The notes below the pieces were generated by a model, which was given only the letters and a program-made list of their open reading frames with translations, was not told the DNA's origin and did no database searches. A stretch of 10,815 nt of DNA from positions 5,816-16,630 of the forward strand of contig JAHEKO010000030.1 in assembly GCA_024638355.1 (NCBI GenBank), written 5' to 3'. Position 1 is the first letter of the stretch, and every line of letters starts with the position of its first letter. The position numbers and the translations under genes are program-made. Origin of the DNA: Acidobacteriota bacterium (GTDB taxonomy: Bacteria > Acidobacteriota > Thermoanaerobaculia > Multivoradales > JAHEKO01). Positions 8,714 to 10,815 of this stretch are shown one piece after another.

Positions 8714-9009
8714 TCGGCTCGCTGGACGACGCCGAGGCGCTCGAGCTCGGGCAGCACCTCGGCCAGGTCCCGCTCGAGCAGTGGCCTCGAGGCGTCGGTC
8801 AGCTGCTCCATCACGAGCGCCAGCTCTTCGACGGTCGAAGGTCGGTCGAGGCAGTGGAAGAGCAGGCGCGCCGTCGGATTGAGCACGTGCAGCGCGCGGC
8901 TCGCGCCGATGTAGACGGCCTCGGCCTCACCGACCCGCTTGAGCCTGGCGTCGGGCGCCCGCTCGTAGCGTCGTGCTTCCGGCCGGGCGCGCGGCTCGGT
9001 CCCGCTCAC
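8710..9009 (-). CDS. PqqD-like peptide-binding protein
   Basis: PqqD-like proteins are small winged-helix chaperones that bind the leader of a peptide substrate and present it to a modifying enzyme. This 99-residue protein has the expected order: YERAPDARLKRVGEAEAVYIG (beta strands), ALHVLNPTARLLFHCLDRPST (the LNxTA motif and first helix), EELALVMEQL, then a C-terminal helix ending LPELERLGVV. Length and motif fit PqqD and the precursor-recognition element family. No pqqA, pqqC or pqqE gene is visible, so pyrroloquinoline quinone synthesis is not implied. Its GTG at 9009 overlaps the TPR-protein stop as GTGA and its stop overlaps the HprK-like start in the same way. The nearest protein with a YxxP motif is the secreted protein at 6032-6655, which is a possible but untested partner. 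Confidence 0.85.
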   Translation of the reverse strand: MSGTEPRARPEARRYERAPDARLKRVGEAEAVYIGASRALHVLNPTARLLFHCLDRPSTVEELALVMEQLTDASRPLLERDLAEVLPELERLGVVQRAE

Positions 9010-9737
9010 GCGCCACCAGAGGACTCGGGCTGCGGCTTGCGCTTGCCCTTCCGCCTCTTGCGCGGGTCGGGAGCGGCCTCGTCGACGCCCGCCTCCGCCT
9101 CGACCTCCCCGCCACCGGCTTCCTGTGCGCGCGCCCTGCGCTTGGTCTCGGGAACGAGCAGACGGGTGATGCGATTCGGCTGACGGTACTGCCGGGGAGC
9201 ATTCTCCAGATTGGCGATGCGCTCGCTGTAGGCGACCGTCAGCGCCCGCGCCACCAGCCTGGAGTTGAGCAGTTGGGGGTTGACCTCGAGCTCGGCCAGC
9301 TGCGGCTCGATCAAGAAGGCCTGGACGAAGTGATCGACCGCACGGGTGTTCCGACCCTTCTCTTCGAGCAACATGGCGAGCTGAAAGTGGCCCCAGGCGT
9401 CTCCGGAGTCGAGATCTACGGCCTGCTTGAGCTCGCGGATCGCCGCCCGGTGCTGGCCCACTTGCCGCAGCAGCAGCCCGAGGTTGTAGTGAAGCATGGG
9501 GTCGTCGGGCGAGATCTCGAGCGCCCTGCGGTAGGCCTCTTCGGCTCGCTCCGATTGGCCGTCCAGGATGAGCAGGTTGCCCAGGTCGTTGAGCGCGCGA
9601 GCGTCCGCCGGCCGGGCGGCGGCTCGCCGCTCCTGCGCCCGGATCGCGGCATCGAGGTGGCGTGGTGCGTCGACGGCGCCGACGGCTCCACCGCCGGCGA
9701 GAGTGGCGACCATGAATCCGAGGATGATGCGGCGCAC
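9006..9737 (-). CDS. Exported TPR-repeat protein
   Basis: This protein of about 243 residues has a signal peptide (RRIILGFMVATLAGGGAVGAV) and three tetratricopeptide repeats at roughly 44-78, 78-111 and 112-145. These have the usual spacing of Ala, Leu, Gly and Tyr (LGNLLILDGQSERAEEAYRRAL, then YNLGLLLRQVGQHRAAIREL). A linker follows, containing PRQYRQPNRITRLLVPETKRR. The last 45 residues are charged and low in complexity, alternating acidic and KRRKGKRK runs. TPRs mediate protein-protein contacts, so it is probably a periplasmic or envelope scaffold. I chose GTG 9737 because AGGAG lies six bases upstream; an in-frame ATG at 9758 adds seven residues but lacks a ribosome site. It follows the MXAN_5187-like gene by 28 bp and overlaps the PqqD-like start by four bases, so all are one operon. 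Confidence 0.85.
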   Translation of the reverse strand: MRRIILGFMVATLAGGGAVGAVDAPRHLDAAIRAQERRAAARPADARALNDLGNLLILDGQSERAEEAYRRALEISPDDPMLHYNLGLLLRQVGQHRAAIRELKQAVDLDSGDAWGHFQLAMLLEEKGRNTRAVDHFVQAFLIEPQLAELEVNPQLLNSRLVARALTVAYSERIANLENAPRQYRQPNRITRLLVPETKRRARAQEAGGGEVEAEAGVDEAAPDPRKRRKGKRKPQPESSGGA

Positions 9738-9743
9738 GAGGGT

Positions 9744-9748
9744 CTCCT
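9744..9748 (-). promoter_or_regulatory. Ribosome site that decides the TPR-protein start
   Basis: AGGAG ends six bases before GTG 9737. This favours that codon over ATG 9758, which has no Shine-Dalgarno and lies only 7 bp after the preceding stop. Confidence 0.55.
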
Positions 9749-9765
9749 GTCGAATCATCGGACAG

Positions 9766-10332
9766 TCAGTCGGTCGGCTGCCGATTTGGTTTGGCCTTCA
9801 GTTTCAGGGCTCCGTTCTTGTTGGACGTCACTCGAAAGACGACCTCGGCGCAGCCCGTCTTCTCCCGGATCCGGTCGGCCTGCGAGAGGAGGAATGCGCG
9901 AAAGCTCTCGAGGTCGCTCTTGCCGTTCCGCTTTCCCTTCTTGTAGAGCTCCGAGTAGAGGGCCTCGACCTCTCGCGTGCTGGGCTTGCTGCCGATCACG
10001 ACCCCGGAGTAGGGGTCCGTCGCCTTCGGCATGCGGTCGACCACGAGCCTCGCCCCGGGCCGCCGGGTACCGCTCTCGTGCTCGCGGAGGCGCCGATTGA
10101 AGAGCTCGTTCAAGGAGTTGAGCTTGGCCTCGAGGGAGTTGACCCGGAAGCGGATCGCGGCCGACTTGTGGTGCTCGGAGCGTAGTCTCCGCATCTCGGC
10201 GAACACCTTGAAGCGCAGCGTCTCCGGCGGAGTCGTGAGCGCGCCGTTGAAGAAGCGGTCGAAGTCGACCTTCAGCCGCTGGACCAGCTCTTCGAGACGC
10301 TCGAGAGTCTCCTTGGCCTCTAGCGCGTCCAC
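9766..10332 (-). CDS. MXAN_5187 C-terminal-domain-like protein
   Basis: This 188-residue cytosolic protein has no signal peptide or membrane segment. It begins with a heptad-like helix (LEAKETLERLEELVQRLKVDFDRFFNG). Next comes TPPETLRFKVFAEMRRL, then FRVNSLEAKLNSLNELFNRRLREHE. A Lys-rich linker leads to the C-terminal half, SFRAFLLSQADRIREKTGCAEVVFRVTSNKNGALKLKAKP. The order FxG...P, FRxNSL...RxLRE and GC..V.F.V...LKAKP recalls the MXAN_5187 C-terminal domain found in Myxococcota and Acidobacteriota; its function is unknown to me. The family link comes from recalled motifs, not a search. The start is GTG 10332, preceded by AAGGG at spacing 5. As first gene of the five-gene operon it lies 28 bp before the TPR gene. 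The early coiled coil suggests oligomerisation. Confidence 0.72.
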   Translation of the reverse strand: MDALEAKETLERLEELVQRLKVDFDRFFNGALTTPPETLRFKVFAEMRRLRSEHHKSAAIRFRVNSLEAKLNSLNELFNRRLREHESGTRRPGARLVVDRMPKATDPYSGVVIGSKPSTREVEALYSELYKKGKRNGKSDLESFRAFLLSQADRIREKTGCAEVVFRVTSNKNGALKLKAKPNRQPTD

Positions 10333-10589
10333 GCTCGCCCTTTCACCGCGCGCGGGCGCCGGCCCGGCCTCGTGGCCGAGCGAGCCCCGGCTCGGCGAGC
10401 GAAGGCCGGGAAAGGCGTCACGCTAGAATCCGTCAGCGGCATGAGTGAATGCGGATCAAAGAGTCTCCGTCCCGGGTCGATCGGAAACGGCCGCCTACTC
10501 GGCCACCAGCGGGTCGGACACTCCCTGGGATTATACGGAAGCGACTCGGGGCGCGTCCAAGCGCGCCGGGGCCCTTCCTGCCACCGGTG
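10333..10589. other. Divergent intergenic region with leader
   Basis: About 255 bases separate the operon start (GTG 10332) from the response-regulator start (ATG 10590). The region holds the minus-strand promoter described separately, and a plus-strand TAGAAT (10424-10429) without a recognisable -35. A perfect 7-bp stem, GCCGAGC (10375-10381) with GCTCGGC (10390-10396), and an 8-nt loop lies in the operon leader. A 49-codon ORF from ATG 10441 ends at 10590 in a TGATG overlap with the regulator start. It has no ribosome site and an unremarkable composition, so I do not call it a gene. No riboswitch or RNA gene is recognised. Confidence 0.5.
10530..10560 (-). promoter_or_regulatory. Promoter candidate of the five-gene operon
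   Basis: On the minus strand, TATAAT (10535-10530) is a perfect -10 box in very GC-rich DNA. Upstream, TTGGAC (10560-10555) is a partial -35 with a 19-bp spacer, at the long end of the normal range. Transcription would begin near 10523 and leave a leader of about 190 nt before GTG 10332. The same AT-rich spot is the only candidate that lies upstream of both divergent genes. Support rests on the -10 alone. Confidence 0.4.
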
Positions 10590-10815
10590 ATGGCCAGGGT
10601 ACTGGTCGTCGAGGACCGCGACTCTCTGCGCCGGATGTTGACCCGGTCGCTGGAGCAGGAGGACCTGGAGGTCGAAGCGGTGGCGGACGGAGGAGCGGCG
10701 ATCGAGCGGCTCGGGGCGGAGTCCTACGACCTCGTGCTGACCGACCTGAAGCTCCCCGGGGCTTCGGGCATCGAAGTGCTCGAAGCCAGCCGCAACCGCC
10801 AGGCGGCCACGCCGG
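10590..10815 (+). CDS. Response regulator receiver domain (C-terminus cut by window edge)
   Basis: The 75 visible codons form the first half of a CheY-like receiver: ARVLVVEDRDS with the acidic pair Glu8-Asp9, then DLVLTDLKLPGASG with the phosphoacceptor Asp52. Phosphorylation by a sensor kinase would switch the output domain, which lies outside the window. TDLKLPG is common in NtrC-type regulators, so a sigma-54 activator is possible but not shown. I chose ATG 10590 because it begins directly before the first receiver strand. GTG 10587 is the alternative. An in-frame ATG at 10449 would add 47 residues rich in Arg and Pro that are not typical of the fold. No Shine-Dalgarno is visible before 10590, so translation may depend on the short upstream ORF that overlaps it. 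Confidence 0.85.
   Translation, partial: MARVLVVEDRDSLRRMLTRSLEQEDLEVEAVADGGAAIERLGAESYDLVLTDLKLPGASGIEVLEASRNRQAATP

Noticed and set aside
6032..9009. Complete lasso-peptide or PQQ cluster
   Set aside because: There is no asparagine-synthetase-like cyclase, transglutaminase-like protease, radical SAM enzyme or pqqA/C/E gene in the window, and the candidate precursor is far larger than a lasso precursor.
10372..10590. 72-codon plus-strand frame as a gene
   Set aside because: It lacks a ribosome site, overlaps the predicted operon leader and has no recognisable features. Only the shorter part from 10441 is kept, as a possible regulatory ORF.

Overview
The window is GC-rich, densely coded bacterial chromosome with short gene gaps, many GTG starts and stop-start overlaps. 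The protein set (a separate acyl-CoA carboxylase beta subunit, a TldD/TldE pair, a MXAN_5187-like protein, PqqD-like and HPr-kinase-like proteins, an H1-like basic protein) suggests an Acidobacteriota- or Myxococcota-like organism. That placement is an inference from gene content; no rRNA or marker tree supports it here. No insertion sequence, tRNA, rRNA or CRISPR array is visible.

Layout. (1) Positions 1-3323, minus strand: a propionyl-CoA-type carboxylase beta subunit (3323-1752), then a separate transcription unit made of a lysine/arginine-rich histone-H1-like protein (1617-1171) and glyA (1168 to beyond the window edge). A good promoter with two inverted repeats sits between them. (2) Positions 3361-6655, plus strand: a compact unit of a TldD-type metallopeptidase, its TldE/PmbA-type partner (GTGA overlap) and, 35 bp later, a small secreted protein with a Tat-like signal and a Tyr-x-x-Pro motif. 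(3) Positions 6666-10332, minus strand and convergent with (2): a five-gene operon read as MXAN_5187-like protein, exported TPR protein, PqqD-like protein, HPr-kinase-like P-loop protein and family-5 nucleotidyltransferase-like protein. Its last three junctions are all 4-nt GTGA overlaps. A perfect TATAAT box lies upstream at about 10530. (4) From 10590, plus strand: the start of a response regulator, divergent from the operon.

The most interesting part is 3361-9009. TldD/TldE proteins are known leader peptidases for peptide natural products (microcin B17). PqqD-like proteins are known peptide chaperones that bind Tyr-x-x-Pro leader motifs. PqqD, HPr-kinase-like and nucleotidyltransferase genes recur together in lasso-peptide and polysaccharide loci. 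Here all of these flank a secreted protein that carries its own YxxP motif. No cyclase, radical SAM enzyme or transglutaminase-like protease is present, so this is not a recognisable RiPP cluster. It may be a peptide- or protein-tailoring system of another kind, which is a hypothesis to test.
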